Part shown: piece by piece, positions 20,154 to 30,808 of the stretch
Layout: each line of letters opens with the position of its first letter
How positions within the stretch are numbered: the stretch's first letter is position 1
Source of the DNA: Hyaloraphidium curvatum
Taxonomy: Eukaryota; Monoblepharomycota; Hyaloraphidiomycetes; Hyaloraphidiales; Hyaloraphidiaceae
Direction of reading: 5' to 3'
Length of the DNA: 64,000 nt
Assembly (NCBI GenBank): GCA_025558095.1
Contig: JAIVFI010000020.1
Span: forward strand, 248,001 to 312,000
Program-made: the position numbers and the translations under genes
The notes under the pieces: generated by a model
What the model was told of the DNA's origin: nothing
What the model saw: only the letters and a program-made list of their open reading frames with translations
Databases searched by the model: none

Positions 20154-21239
20154 ATGCGTGGCCACCTTGCACGCGTGTTCCAAAGACCGCTGCTCGCTGT
20201 GCGCGCTCGGTCGGTGCCCCCGGAGGGGAGTGTCTTTCCGAGTGCTGCGACATCGCTGCGTTCCCACGCGACGTCGGCGGGACCGGGACCCGCATCCTCG
20301 ACCATCAACCAGGCAGAGGTTAACAAATTCAGCAGGCTTGCCTCTGAATGGTGGAATCCGAAGGGGCCGTATGAGCTACTGCAGCTCATGAACCCTGTTC
20401 GGGTCCGCTGGATGAGGAGCGTGGTGGACCGCTTCCGAGCTCGAGATGAGGGTGGACTCGGGAGATTGGACTCTTCTGCACTGCCGTTAGAGGGACTGAG
20501 AATCGTCGATGTCGGCAGCGGGGGTGGTTTCCTGTCGGAGGTACGCTTCGGGCAGCTGTCAGACGAGCCCACGTCACCAACACCGCCTCGCAGTCTCTGG
20601 CACGCTTAGGCGCGACAGTCACTGGGGTCGACGCGTCTGCCGAGAACGTCAAGGTGGCTTCGGCACATGCCGCTCTCGATCCCGCTCTGGAGTCTGGCAC
20701 CGGATCTCTGCGGTACATCGCAACGTCGGCAGGCGAGTTTGCCCGCAGGCACCCAGAAACACGGCAGCTGATCCCATCACCTCAACACAGAGGAGCTGGC
20801 CATCACGGAATCTGGGCAGTACGACATCGTTTGCGCTATGGAGGTTGTCGAACACGTGGCGGACGTCGACCAGCTCCTTCGATCGTGCCGGGACCTGCTG
20901 AAGCCAGGCGGCTTCCTGTTCCTGTCCAGCATCAACCGGACCCCCTTCGCGTGGTTTCTGACCATATTCGTGGCGGAAACCGTGCTCGGCCATGTTCCAC
21001 GGGGTACGCACGACTACAACAAGTACATCAGCCCCAAGGAAGTGGAAAGGGCACTCGAACACGTCAGCGGCTACGATATTGTGGACGTCAAGGGAGTCGG
21101 GTACGACCCGTTGGGGAGGAGCTGGTTCACGATGGGGGCGAGCGATCTGGAACTCATGGCGAACTACTTCCTTTGCGCTAGAAAGAAGGCTTCCAAGCGG
21201 AAGGCAAGGTGTAGCAGAATCTGTGCTCGATCATGGTGA
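20154..21239 (+). CDS. COQ3: Ubiquinone biosynthesis O-methyltransferase, mitochondrial
   Basis: Exons 20154-20540, 20594-20732 and 20791-21239 give 324 residues in frame. The leader is Arg- and Ala-rich and fits a mitochondrial presequence. COQ3 marks follow: NKFSRLASEWWNPKGPYELL, the SAM site VDVGSGGGFLSE completed across intron 1 by SLARLGATVTGVDAS, CAMEVVEHV, LLKPGGFLFLSSINRT and GTHDYNKYISP. It catalyses both O-methylations of the quinone ring in the CoQ synthome. The second intron (20733-20790) uses a GC donor with a strong GCGAGT consensus; only that choice restores the frame (SAEELAI). The last residues are basic and unconserved. Confidence 0.92.
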
Positions 21240-21426
21240 ATGAAATCTATTTCGATTCGTTTTCCGTCGGCGAGCGCGAGCGAAGTGCCGAAGGTCGGTC
21301 GATTGCGCCAGGTTGCGCCGGAGCGACGCGTCATCCACATTGAGCCTTGTCCACTTCACGAACACCGGCCGGCGCGGGTCCTCGCCAGTCCACGGACTTC
21401 GTCGATACTACCCTCCGCGTTCCGCA

Positions 21427-23214
21427 ATGAACGTGGGGGTGAGCAAGAGCTCCAACGATGTGGGTGGACTCGGTGACTGTCTTTCCGAAGCTGAGGCCTC
21501 CACGCGCTTCCAGATCCTCTTCGTCAACTTCAACCAGGAGTTCAGGTTAACAAGCCTGTATTCAACAGCGGAGAGGGTTTTCTGACGCTCCCTCGCTCCT
21601 CCATGGTTGCATTCGTCTCCGCCCTCCCCGGCCGCCCCTTGCTATCTCTCCCCGCCGGCATCGTGCGCTCCGCTGCAGCTGCATCTCGGTCGGGACGCGG
21701 CATGGCTACAAGATCTACAACTGCGACCCGTTCGGGAAATGCTACGGGAAATGTGGGGTCTTCGGAGGCAAGGCTCCGCGACGGACCTGACGCGTGCCGA
21801 CCCCGGCGACCGGTAGCCGACGGCGGAATCGGGATCGTGGAGATGCTCTTCTGCACCAGTTTGGTCGCCATGGTCGGGGCGGGAGAGCAGCCGGCGTTCT
21901 CCCCGCGGAGGCTCCAGCTCACCAATACCAAGGTGCCTTGGAATCTTTCGGGAGCGCCTCGGGGGAGCTGTTCATTCTGACGCTCCGTCTCGGACTCAGC
22001 GACAATCTACCATCTGCGAGCTGACCTTTGTCACGGCGATCCTGGCGGTGAAGCTGAACCGGAAGCGGCTCATCGTCGTCCTTGAGGAGCACATCTACAT
22101 TTACGACATCAGCAACATGAAGCTGCTTCAGACGATCGACACGAACCCGAATCCTACTGGTGGGCTTGCTTAGTTTCTTCGTTCCGCGCTGTACTTACCG
22201 GTGCGGCAAGCCCTCTGTGCGCTATCCCCATCGTCCGAGAACTCGTACCTCGCCTACCCTTCCGACACCTCGGGCACCATCTCCTCCGCCTCCACGCAAG
22301 CCGGCCCGTCGGCGGCGGGCGAGCTCCTCATCTACGACACCCTGAACCTGCAGGCCGTCTCCATCATCCGCGCGCACAAGACCGCGCTCTCGGCCGTCGT
22401 CTTCAACTTCGACGGCACGATGGTGGCGACTTCGAGCGACAAGGGCACCGTGATCCGGGTGTTTTCCGTGCCGGGAGGCGAGAAGCTGCACCAGCTCCGG
22501 AGGGGCACCTACCCCGCGCGGATCTACTCGCTGGCCTTCAACATGCTGTCGACGTTCCTGGCCGTCAGCTCGGACACGGACACGGTGCACATCTTTTACC
22601 TGGGAAGACCGGGCGGGGCGGCGTACGAGGAGCGAGGCGAGGACGGGGCGCGGCCGAGCGGGCCGGGACCGTTGGGCGCGAGCGGACTGGGGAAGTGGAT
22701 GCCGAGCCAACTTGGAGGCCTCGTCGGGTATGCTCGGATCAGCGAACTGGCACGTGGATGGGTTCTCATTCCTCTCTTTGACAGAAAACGCGGATCGCAG
22801 CTCATCTCGTCGATAGCCGGCGCGGCCCAGCAGGTCCTGCCGAATTCAATCACCGAAGTCTGGGAGCCGAAACGCGACTTTGCCTACGCAAAACTGCCGC
22901 CGGGTGCCAAGGGCTTCCAGAACATTTGCGCAATGGGGCAGTGGGTAGCGTTCGGTTGCCGAAATCGGCAACGGTTCTCATCCACCCTCTTTCAGCCAAA
23001 ACCTCTCAGCCGGGATGAATCAACCGCATAGCATCATGGTCGTCACGGCGGACGGGTACTTTTACCAGTACAGCTTGGACCCGATGAACGGCGGCGAGTG
23101 CCAGCTGCAGAAGACCTACAGGTCGGTGCCCTGTGCCGGGATCATACGGCACGCCTAACCTGCGTCATTCGCAGTCTGATCGACCTGGAAGAGGATCCGC
23201 ACATGGCACGGTGA
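21427..23214 (+). CDS. ATG18: Autophagy WD-repeat PROPPIN, Atg18/WIPI family
   Basis: Seven exons (21427-21545, 21679-21752, 21817-21932, 22000-22159, 22211-22940, 22996-23121, 23175-23214) join in frame to 454 residues. The fold is a seven-bladed propeller. Diagnostic stretches include [63 protein letters not shown] and, in blade 5, the phosphoinositide-binding LRRG in [18 protein letters not shown]. Atg18 binds PI3P and PI(3,5)P2 at the phagophore and vacuole. A stretch of about 25 residues near 22720-22800 fits the family poorly and may hide another intron. The start is the Met before [11 protein letters not shown]. Confidence 0.9.
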
Positions 23215-23416
23215 TCATGTGTTGGGTGGAAGGAAGTGCTTTCGACGAGCGACGTCCCTGGACGCTCCGAGATACCCGAGAACTCTGGCCGTGTTGTTCA
23301 TTATTTTTGACAATTGAACCGATGCTATAGTACACCGATCAAAGCCGTTGTGGAGCTCGGGAAGCCGAGCAAAGAGTCCGCAGTCCAGATGCCGGCGTCT
23401 CCGAAAGTACGCCGCC

Positions 23417-23944
23417 TCACGATGCCTTGGCGTGCGATTCGGCAGACACCCCGTGGGCATGCCTGTGCGTCGAGTCGTTCTTCACGACCGTCACGGGCAC
23501 CGCGAGGTGTTGCAGCAGGTACTCGCTAACCGAGCCCAGGATCCACTTCCGGATGCCCTGCAGGTTCCTCGAGCCAACGACCACCATGTCGCAGTCCGGA
23601 TGAGTGGTCGTCACGTAGGCCTCAATCACCGGGCCGACCTCGCCTTCCCCTTCGACCTCGATGAGCTCGTACGAGACGAGGCCCTCGTAGTCCGCGAGCT
23701 TCTCCTTGCACGCCTCGATTTCGCGCTCCGCCTTCGACTGAATCTCCAGGTTCGCCGCCTTGTCGAGGTGGTCCAAGTACGGCAGCGATTGCGGCGGGTT
23801 CAGGGCGACAATGTACACGAGCAGGAGTCTATATGGAAGCTTCAGGGAGCGCACGAGCTGGACGGCGTGGTCCAGGGAATGCCATGCCTCCGGAGTGTCA
23901 TTCAAAGGCACAAGGACCTTGTACGGCTTTGCCTGGTCCGCCAT
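23417..23944 (-). CDS. Universal stress protein (UspA fold)
   Basis: A single exon of 175 residues covering one Usp domain. It starts YKVLVPLNDTPEAWHSLDHA, as in the family, and ends with the ATP-binding signature VVGSRNLQGIRKWILGS...HLAVPVTVVK, matching G-2x-G-9x-G(S/T). Such proteins bind ATP and act in stress responses; the exact job in fungi is poorly known. There is no leader, so it is probably cytosolic. It is divergent from the complex I gene across about 360 bp. Confidence 0.88.
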   Translation of the reverse strand: MADQAKPYKVLVPLNDTPEAWHSLDHAVQLVRSLKLPYRLLLVYIVALNPPQSLPYLDHLDKAANLEIQSKAEREIEACKEKLADYEGLVSYELIEVEGEGEVGPVIEAYVTTTHPDCDMVVVGSRNLQGIRKWILGSVSEYLLQHLAVPVTVVKNDSTHRHAHGVSAESHAKAS

Positions 23945-24302
23945 CGTGTAAATGAACGCAGCGAGAGCCGCTGGAGCGGGAAGAAGAGGAGTGACTCAAG
24001 CGGGGCAAGGGATCAGTGCAGACGAGGTCTCCGCCTGCGCGAGTCGATCCGCCGTCGCGTTCTCAGGCACCCCATCCGTCGCCGCGCAGCCGTCCAGGTG
24101 GGCGGTTCTGCTGCGAGGATTGCGGCGACAGCGCGCTGACACGGAGTGCTCCCGCGATTCCCCGTCTCCGTCGACGCGCGTGCGGCGTCGCCCACGGACT
24201 TCGCATCTCCGCGGCAAACGCACCCGCCGGCCCCTCCCCGCCTTGCCGCCGGCTCCCGCGCGCCTCCCTGCGCTCTGCTTGTGTGTTTCTGCGCGGCGCA
24301 GG
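23945..24302. other. Divergent intergenic region, Usp / NDUFV1
   Basis: The 358 bp between the divergent Usp and complex I starts have no frame I trust; upstream open frames on the plus strand are arginine-rich and lack family similarity. The stretch should hold promoters for both genes. Confidence 0.35.
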
Positions 24303-25807
24303 ATGCTCGCGGCGCCGGCGTCGTCGATGGCCCTGCGCAGGGCGGCCCCGGCAATGGCCCGCGCGATGGCGACGACCGCCCCGCAGAAGACCAGCTACGG
24401 CGGTGCGTGGCGCCGTGCTGGGGGAGCCCGATTGCCGCTTACCCCCAGCAGGCCTGTCGGACGACGACAGGATCTTCACAAACATCTACGGCCGGCACGA
24501 CTGGGGCCTCAAGGGCGCCATGCGCCGGGGCGATTGGTACAAGACCAAGGAGATCCTGCTCAAGGGGCGGGAGTGGATCGTCAACGAGATGAAGAACTCG
24601 GGCATGCGCGGGCGCGGCGGCGCCGGCTTCCCGACGGGCCTCAAGTGGTCGTTCATGAACAAGCCCCTGGACGGCCGGCCGCGCTACCTGGTCATCAACG
24701 CCGACGAGGGCGAGCCGCAGACCTGCAAGGACCGCGAGATCCTGCGCCACGAGCCCCACAAGCTCATCGAGGGCTGCGTCATCGCCGGCTTCTCCATGCA
24801 GGCCAACGCCGCCTACATCTACATCCGCGGCGAGTTCTACAACGAGGCCAGCAACCTGCAGGAGGCCATCAACGAGTGCTACAGGCACGGTCTCATCGGC
24901 AAGAACGCGTGCGGGTCCGGGTGGGACTTTGACGTCATCCTGCACCCCGGCGCCGGCGCCTACGTGTGCGGCGAGGAGACCGCGCTCATCGAGTCGCTCG
25001 AGGGCAAGGCCGGCAAACCCCGGCTCAAGCCCCCGTTCCCGGCCGACGTCGGCGTGTTCGGCTGCCCCACCACGGTCAACAACGTGGAGACGGTCGCGGC
25101 CGCGCCGACCATCATGCGGCGGGGCGCCGACTGGTTCGCGTCGTTCGGGCGCGAGCGCAACCGGGGCACCAAGCTCTTTGCCATCTCGGGCCACGTGAAC
25201 GAGCCCTGCGTCGTGGAGGAGGAGATGTCGATCCCGCTCAAGGAGCTCATCGAGCGGCACGCCGGCGGCGTGCGCGGGGGCTGGGACAACCTCCTCGCCG
25301 TCATCCCCGGCGGGTCCTCCGTGCCGGTTCTGACTGCGCAGCAGGCTAGCACGGTGAGTTGTGTCGCGTTGCCCATCCTCGAAGACGACGCTGACGCCGC
25401 CGTAGGCGCTCATGGACTACGAGTCGCTCATCGACAACAAGTCGGGCCTGGGCACCGCCGCCGTCCTCGTCATGGACAAGTCCACCGACCTCGTCAAGTG
25501 CATCGCGCGCTACGCCGAGTTCTACAAGCACGAGAGCTGCGGGCAGTGCACCCCCTGCCGCGAGGGCACCACGTGGCTCGCGCACATGATGCGCCGCTTC
25601 GAAAAGGGCGACGCCAAGCTCGCCGAGATCGACCAGATGATCGAAATCAGCAAGCAGATCGAGGGGCACACCATCTGCGCGCTGGGCGACGCCGCGGCGT
25701 GGCCGGTGCAGGGCCTGGTGCGCAACTTCCGGCCGCTGCTGGAGGAGAGGATCGCGGGCTTCCAGGCGAAGAAGGCGGCGGGCAAGGCGGCCGAGGCGCA
25801 TGCGTAG
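24303..25807 (+). CDS. NDUFV1: NADH:ubiquinone oxidoreductase 51 kDa subunit (complex I, NDUFV1)
   Basis: Exons 24303-24402, 24452-25353 and 25406-25807 (introns 49 and 52 nt) give 467 residues, the family length. A short Ala- and Arg-rich presequence precedes [16 protein letters not shown]. The FMN/NADH site shows [17 protein letters not shown] and [15 protein letters not shown]. The N3 4Fe-4S cluster ligands are [12 protein letters not shown] plus the Cys in [16 protein letters not shown]. This subunit accepts electrons from NADH in the matrix arm of complex I. The second intron falls between TAQQAST and ALMDYESL. Its presence shows the organism has a canonical respiratory complex I. Confidence 0.95.
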
Positions 25808-26026
25808 AGGCGGCACGCGGGTGTACAAACGAGGGTAGACGATGATTCGTTCGTTACAGCTCAATCTCGCGTTGCAGAGTCCGCGTGTGCGTATACTATA
25901 GCCGCAGTCCCCCACGGCGTTTTTGAGACGGCGAGTCTCACGGGTCGTTGAGACTTGAGAGCAGGAACCGTCCTCAACAACGCGTTTCGTGTGCTGCGAA
26001 CGACGCTTTGCAGCTGCTTCCCCGCG

Positions 26027-27085
26027 ATGTCCGGCGGGGAACCACCCACCACGGTCCTCGTCACCGGAGGCGTCCTCCTGGACATCTTCCTCGGTCTGCC
26101 TCCCGCGGGCCTTCCCCCTCCCGGCGGCGCCGCCCTCGTCTCCACCATCCTCCCCGCCGCGGGTGGCTGCGCTGCCAACACCGCCTCGTGCCTCGCGCTC
26201 CTGCTCTCCTCCAGCTCGTCCCCCTTGCGCGTCCACGCGTGGGCGCGGAATGCAAAGGGCGGCGCGGGCGCGGTGGTCCGCGCCGAATTGGATTCGAACG
26301 GCGTGGATGCCGAAAAGCACTGGATCGACGATCCTCGGTGGCCGGTCAAGACGGCCGCGGTGCTGCTTTCCCCGGGAGGCGACCGGTCCTTCCTCAAGAC
26401 GGCCGGGATGGGCAACGCGATCTGCCGCGCGGATTTCGACGCCGTTGACTGGACCCGCGTGCGGCACCTGCACGTGGGCGGCAACCTCTCCCTGCGCAAC
26501 GTCTCCGGCGCCGACCTGGCGGAAGGCATCGGCGCCGCGCGGGCGGCCAACCCGCTGCTGACCGTCAGCCTGGACACGGTGGCGAGCTCGGATCCGGCCA
26601 GGTGGTGCGAGGTGCTGCCGTCTTTGCCCTTCGTGGACTGCTTTCTGCCCAGCCTGGACGAGGCGAGGGCGATCACGGGTGCGAAGGAGGGGGCGACGAG
26701 GGATCCGACGGAGGAGGAGTGCGTGTGGGAGCCGGGGGACGTGGCGAGGTGGTTCCATGCCAGGGGCTCCAAAGTGGTCTGCATCAAGATGGGAGCGGAG
26801 GGGGCGCTGCTGAGCGAAGCCCCGGACGGGGACGAGCCGAAGCAGGTCCGGATCCCTGCTCATCCCGTGGAGAGCGTCGTGGACACGACCGGGGCGGGCG
26901 ACGCCTTCTGTGCGGGGTTCATCCACGGTCTTTTGCACGGCCGGACTTTGGAGAATTGCACCGTGCTGGGCACACTGTGCGGGGCTGCGGCGGTTGGGGC
27001 GCTGGGGAGCACAAACGGCGTTAAGGACTGGACGGGCACGGAGGACGCGATCGCCGCCCTGCGCGGAATAAATCCATTAACTTGA
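26027..27085 (+). CDS. pfkB-family sugar kinase (ketohexokinase-like)
   Basis: A single exon of 352 residues, started at the Met of MSGGEPPTTVLVTGGVLLD; an upstream in-frame Met-like codon at 25955 gives only an unconserved leader. The pfkB fold is marked by the early GGVLLDIFL, AAGGCAANTASCLALL and the C-terminal catalytic signature VVDTTGAGDAFCAGFIHGLL, in which GAGD supplies the anion hole and the base. The family phosphorylates sugars or nucleosides with ATP. The general similarity is to ketohexokinase/ribokinase; the substrate is not certain. An AATAAA lies at 27067-27072, inside the last codons. Confidence 0.82.
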   Translation: MSGGEPPTTVLVTGGVLLDIFLGLPPAGLPPPGGAALVSTILPAAGGCAANTASCLALLLSSSSSPLRVHAWARNAKGGAGAVVRAELDSNGVDAEKHWIDDPRWPVKTAAVLLSPGGDRSFLKTAGMGNAICRADFDAVDWTRVRHLHVGGNLSLRNVSGADLAEGIGAARAANPLLTVSLDTVASSDPARWCEVLPSLPFVDCFLPSLDEARAITGAKEGATRDPTEEECVWEPGDVARWFHARGSKVVCIKMGAEGALLSEAPDGDEPKQVRIPAHPVESVVDTTGAGDAFCAGFIHGLLHGRTLENCTVLGTLCGAAAVGALGSTNGVKDWTGTEDAIAALRGINPLT

Positions 27086-27174
27086 ACCGTCTGACATCCG
27101 TCCGCCTGTCCACTTTTGCCGTCCGCCCTGGCCGAATCCAGCACCAGCGATTCCAACCTCCAGGGAACAACCCA

Positions 27175-28362
27175 TCACTTGTCCTTTTTCGAGTCGCCCG
27201 ATTTCGACCCGCCCCGCTCCTTCAGCGAGTCCAGGCTGTCCTTCACGCCGTTCCTCCATCCGACCTTGGGTTGGAAGCCCAGCTCGCGCTTGGCGCGGTT
27301 GCTGGGAATGTCCCCGTCCACGAGCTCGCGGTGCATGCGCCTGCTCGTCAGCCAAGGCGCCTCGGCGTACCACCCCATCATGCGGTACAGCATCTCGAAG
27401 ATCCAGACGAGATAGTAGACGAGGAAGCCCGGGAGCGGCAGCGTCGGCGGCTCCTCGCCGATGCCCTTGGCCACGGTGGAGTAGAGGTCCTTCCAGGTGA
27501 GCTCCGTGTCGTCCCCGCACACGTTGTACACCTGGCCCTCGGCGTGCGGCGCGGCGGCGGCGAGCAGCACGGCGTCTGCGGCGTCGTCGGCGTGCAGCAA
27601 CCCGGGGTTCTTTGTGCCCCCGTCGATCACGAAGGCCCAGCCGCGGCGGATGCGGCGCGCGCACTCGGCGACCTCGCCGCCGCCGGGGCCGTAGACGGCG
27701 CCCAGGCGCAGCACGGTCAGCGGCAGCTTCAGCTCCATGAACTTTGCGGCCGCCAGCTCGGCGATGGTCTTTGAGTAGGCGTAGGGGATGCCGACGTCGT
27801 GCGGCAGCACGCCCTCCGTGGGCGGGTTGACGCGGTAGCCGTACACCTCGCCGGACGACAGGTGCACGAGCCGCCTGAGGCGGCCGCGGTCGCGCCAGCC
27901 CGATGCCAGGCGGAAGACGGCGCGCGCGACGTCCGCGTTGTCCTCGAGGAAGTCCGCGTCGCGCGCCCAGTCCGCTGCGCGCTCGTGCGCGTTGACTGCG
28001 AAGTCGACGTCGGGCGGCAGGCCGTCGAGCCGCGTGATCTGCGAGTGCACGTTGAATCGGTGCACTTTGGCGCGCGGGTCCGACGGCAGCCCGTCGAGGG
28101 CGGCGTCGGCCGGCGCGAGCACGTGCAGCTCCGCGACGTCCAGCGCGAGCAGCTTCGCCCACAGCGCGCGCGCGGCGGGCCCCGCGCCCGCAACGAGCAC
28201 GACCGCGCCGCGGAACGCGTCCGCCACAGACGGCACCGCAGACGGCGTCTCGAACGGGCCGAGCGCATCGAACGCCCGCTTCACAGCCGCGCGGTAGTCG
28301 CCGGACGAGCCGTTGCCGCTGCCGCCGAGCGCGCCGAGATCCTGCGGCAGGAGGAACGCCAT
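27175..28362 (-). CDS. Extended short-chain dehydrogenase (3beta-HSD/SDR42E-like), membrane-associated
   Basis: One exon of 395 residues from the Met of MAFLLPQDLG; a Met 28 codons upstream is possible. The Rossmann glycine motif is degenerate (VLVAGAGPAARAL rather than TGxxGxxG). The active-site region is good: HLSSGEVYGY supplies Ser and PYAYSK supplies Tyr and Lys, followed by LRLGAVYGPG. Later come NVCGDDTELTWKDL and a hydrophobic helix FLVYYLVWIFEMLYRMMGW. This arrangement is that of sterol or hydroxysteroid-type extended SDRs attached to membranes. The substrate is unknown, and the altered glycine motif could mean changed cofactor preference. Confidence 0.75.
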   Translation of the reverse strand: MAFLLPQDLGALGGSGNGSSGDYRAAVKRAFDALGPFETPSAVPSVADAFRGAVVLVAGAGPAARALWAKLLALDVAELHVLAPADAALDGLPSDPRAKVHRFNVHSQITRLDGLPPDVDFAVNAHERAADWARDADFLEDNADVARAVFRLASGWRDRGRLRRLVHLSSGEVYGYRVNPPTEGVLPHDVGIPYAYSKTIAELAAAKFMELKLPLTVLRLGAVYGPGGGEVAECARRIRRGWAFVIDGGTKNPGLLHADDAADAVLLAAAAPHAEGQVYNVCGDDTELTWKDLYSTVAKGIGEEPPTLPLPGFLVYYLVWIFEMLYRMMGWYAEAPWLTSRRMHRELVDGDIPSNRAKRELGFQPKVGWRNGVKDSLDSLKERGGSKSGDSKKDK

Positions 28363-28554
28363 CCCGCGAAATGGGGGACGAGGAGAGGCGGACGTGACGC
28401 GGCTGACCGATCGGCGGTGGTGAACAGCATCGATCAAAAAGAACAAGAAGGCCTAATGGCAGTTCCAGAGAGAGATTCCTTCCAAGAATCAAGACGTCCA
28501 AGATCCAAGCACATCCAGCGCAGCCATGAGAGAGCATGAGCGGTATCTCCGCCA

Positions 28555-29847
28555 TCACTGCCAAACATTCCTCGCCGCAGGGTCCTCGGCCCTGTTCGGT
28601 ATCATGGGCTTGTCCCTATCAATTCCGTACAGGTCGATGGCATCCTGGACGGCCGCGGTTAGCTCAGCGAAGCCAGATCGGAAACCGAACCCAACCTCCC
28701 ACATGTCCTGAGTCAGATTGACGAGAAGCTGACGATTGCCTTGCTTCGCCTGGTTATCGTCGGCCCGGTACCCTTCTTCGAGCTCGTGGTAGGTTTCTGC
28801 ACCGGCGTCCATGAGCCCGTCGCAAACACATGACCGACCGAACCCACCGATGTAGAGAAGGCCGTCCTCTTCCTTCACGAAGCACCTGACCCGGTTGTCG
28901 CGGACCAGAAAGGACACGTAGAATAGGTTCTCGACCGTCTGGCCGAACCCGCGCACGGGATCGGCGTTGGCGATGAACCTGATGAGGTCGACCGGCCCCC
29001 CCGCACGGTCCAGGCTCTTGTACACCTCCCGCACCAGCTTGGTGGTCTCCTGTGTCGCCTGCTCTGCTCTTTCCTGGTCGGTCAGCTTTGGAGTATAGCG
29101 CTCTCGGTCGGTGATCGGCCAAAGACAAAGTGCGCAACTTTTGCTCACCTCCTTGACCACGACGGCCTCCTCCTTCTTCTTGCGCTCCGCCGGCTTCCTC
29201 TTCTTCCGTTCTCTGGGCTCGAACTGCAGCGTCCCGAGCCTGAAATGGCCGCCGCGTAAGACAGCTGTCAGCTCCTTTTTCCAGCCGACTACGCCTGCAA
29301 CCCACATAAAACCGGTTGTCGGAGGTCGTCTGCAGAACCCAAACGCGAGCCGGCCCGCGCCGACCCATCCCGCACTCGCATTCCCGGCGCCCCACCCCTC
29401 GAGCTTCGCCCCGACGTGCCGCACGAACTCGTCCACGTTCAGAGAGACGTGCTGCCTCGCCAGCTTATCCGCCCGCTCCGCACCGATGTCCGCGACCATC
29501 TTGAGCGCCTTGGCGTCCAGGACGGCCTCCTGCGGCCTGTGGACTGGGAAGGCCGCCGCCGTCAGGTCCAGCTCCCTGTTGAGAGGGCCACCCCCCGGCG
29601 AAATGCCGACCTTCCTCGAAGAGCACATTCAGCTTCCGCACTTTCGGAGTCAGGCTTTTACCGTCGGCCCTGGACAGCTCCTCCTTGTCGGCTTTGGTGG
29701 CACCGTCAGCAAGGAAGAGCGCGGGGGGCAGAGACGCGCACCGTCGAGCTCCGAGATTTCGGCGCGGTAGGCGCCCCGGATCCGCCGGAGCGTGGCTTCA
29801 TCCTGCACGGGAAAGTCGACAGGCTCGTCGTCGTCGGACTCAGACAT
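28555..29847 (-). CDS. NSE4: Nse4, kleisin of the SMC5-SMC6 complex
   Basis: The start is at 29847 (MSESDDDEPVDF). Two introns near the 5' end are supported by phase, and the second (29610-29544) restores the family block NVLFEEVHRPQEAVLDAKAL. Next come VNVDEFVRHVG-like and charged linker segments. The hallmark C-terminal kleisin region follows: GFGQTVENLFYVSFLVRDNRV and RQLLVNLTQDMWEVGF. Nse4 bridges the SMC5 and SMC6 heads and is needed for recombination repair. The region 29280-29400 has an odd insert of about 50 residues that may be an unspliced intron. The gene is divergent from the dynein light chain, with 196 bp between starts. Confidence 0.85.
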
Positions 29848-30043
29848 CGCCAGACTCAGAACGGAGATTCCGCACTCAAGTTCGTGTCCGCGCGAGTCCG
29901 CGCGATCACTCCCTTGGTCGATCGTCCGCGAGACATCTATAGTTCTGCTGCCTTCTCCCGGCTCTCGGTCTCTCCACGCGTCGCCACTCCTCCGTGTACC
30001 GGCTCTCCCCGCGCCCCACGCGATTCGCCCGTTCCCCGCCGCA

Positions 30044-30683
30044 ATGGCCGCCCCCGAGGTCGGCGAACCCCTGGCCCACCCCCGGCGTCCCTCACGCCCC
30101 CGCGCAGCCCAAGGGCTTCTCGCCGCAGGAGGTCGACGAGATCATCAAGGAGGTGCCGATCCCCGCGCTCCCCGGCCCGGCGGGCCAGGCTGACCCCCGG
30201 TCGCGCGGTCCCCCGCAAGGCCGTCGAGGCGACCATCCAGAACGCGCAGTACAACTACTCCAAGGTCGCGCAGTGGAATTCGAACATTGTGGAGCAGACG
30301 CTGAAGCGGCTGGCGGGCCTGAACAGGCCATACAAATACGTCGGTGGGTTCGCTCGAGTTCTTGTCGGCTTCGACCACTTCGCTGACAGAGACACACTCA
30401 CGGTGACCCACAGTGACGTGCTTGATAATGCAGCGCAACGGAGCGGGTCTGCATTGCGCGTCGTCGTGTTTCTGGGATAACTCGACGGACGGTGGGGGGG
30501 TCTTGCCGCACCATGTCACCTTCTCTGACGACCTCCGTACTTCATGGCTCATCCGCGCCCTGATCACGGCGGATCTCGGAATCTCCTTTTCCTTGGTGTT
30601 GTTGCCGGACAGGCTCGACCACGTATCGATGGGAAAACAAGTCGATGCACGTGATCGTTCACGTTTTCGGCCTCGCCATCTGA
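30044..30683 (+). CDS. DYNLT1: Dynein light chain, Tctex-1 type
   Basis: Five small exons (30044-30058, 30108-30152, 30220-30343, 30414-30491, 30613-30683) join in frame to 110 residues, matching the usual 113. Exon 1 codes only MAAPE. Family blocks are [48 protein letters not shown] and the final [17 protein letters not shown], almost as in animal DYNLT1. It forms a dimer that links cargo and intermediate chain in cytoplasmic or axonemal dynein. Every junction is a GT...AG with matched phase, so confidence in the structure is high despite the tiny exons. Confidence 0.93.
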
Positions 30684-30808
30684 TGGGACGGCGACTACGG
30701 ACTCTTGGAGCGCGTACGATACGCATACTCATTCTCTTTCATATCCTATGTCTTTCCAATACCCTTGTACAAGCTACGATCCCCGAATGCGGGGTAATGG
30801 ATCTGCCC

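Noticed and set aside
20594-20900. Frameshift or pseudogene in COQ3
   Set aside because: The apparent frame changes are fully explained by a GT-AG and a GC-AG intron with matched phases.
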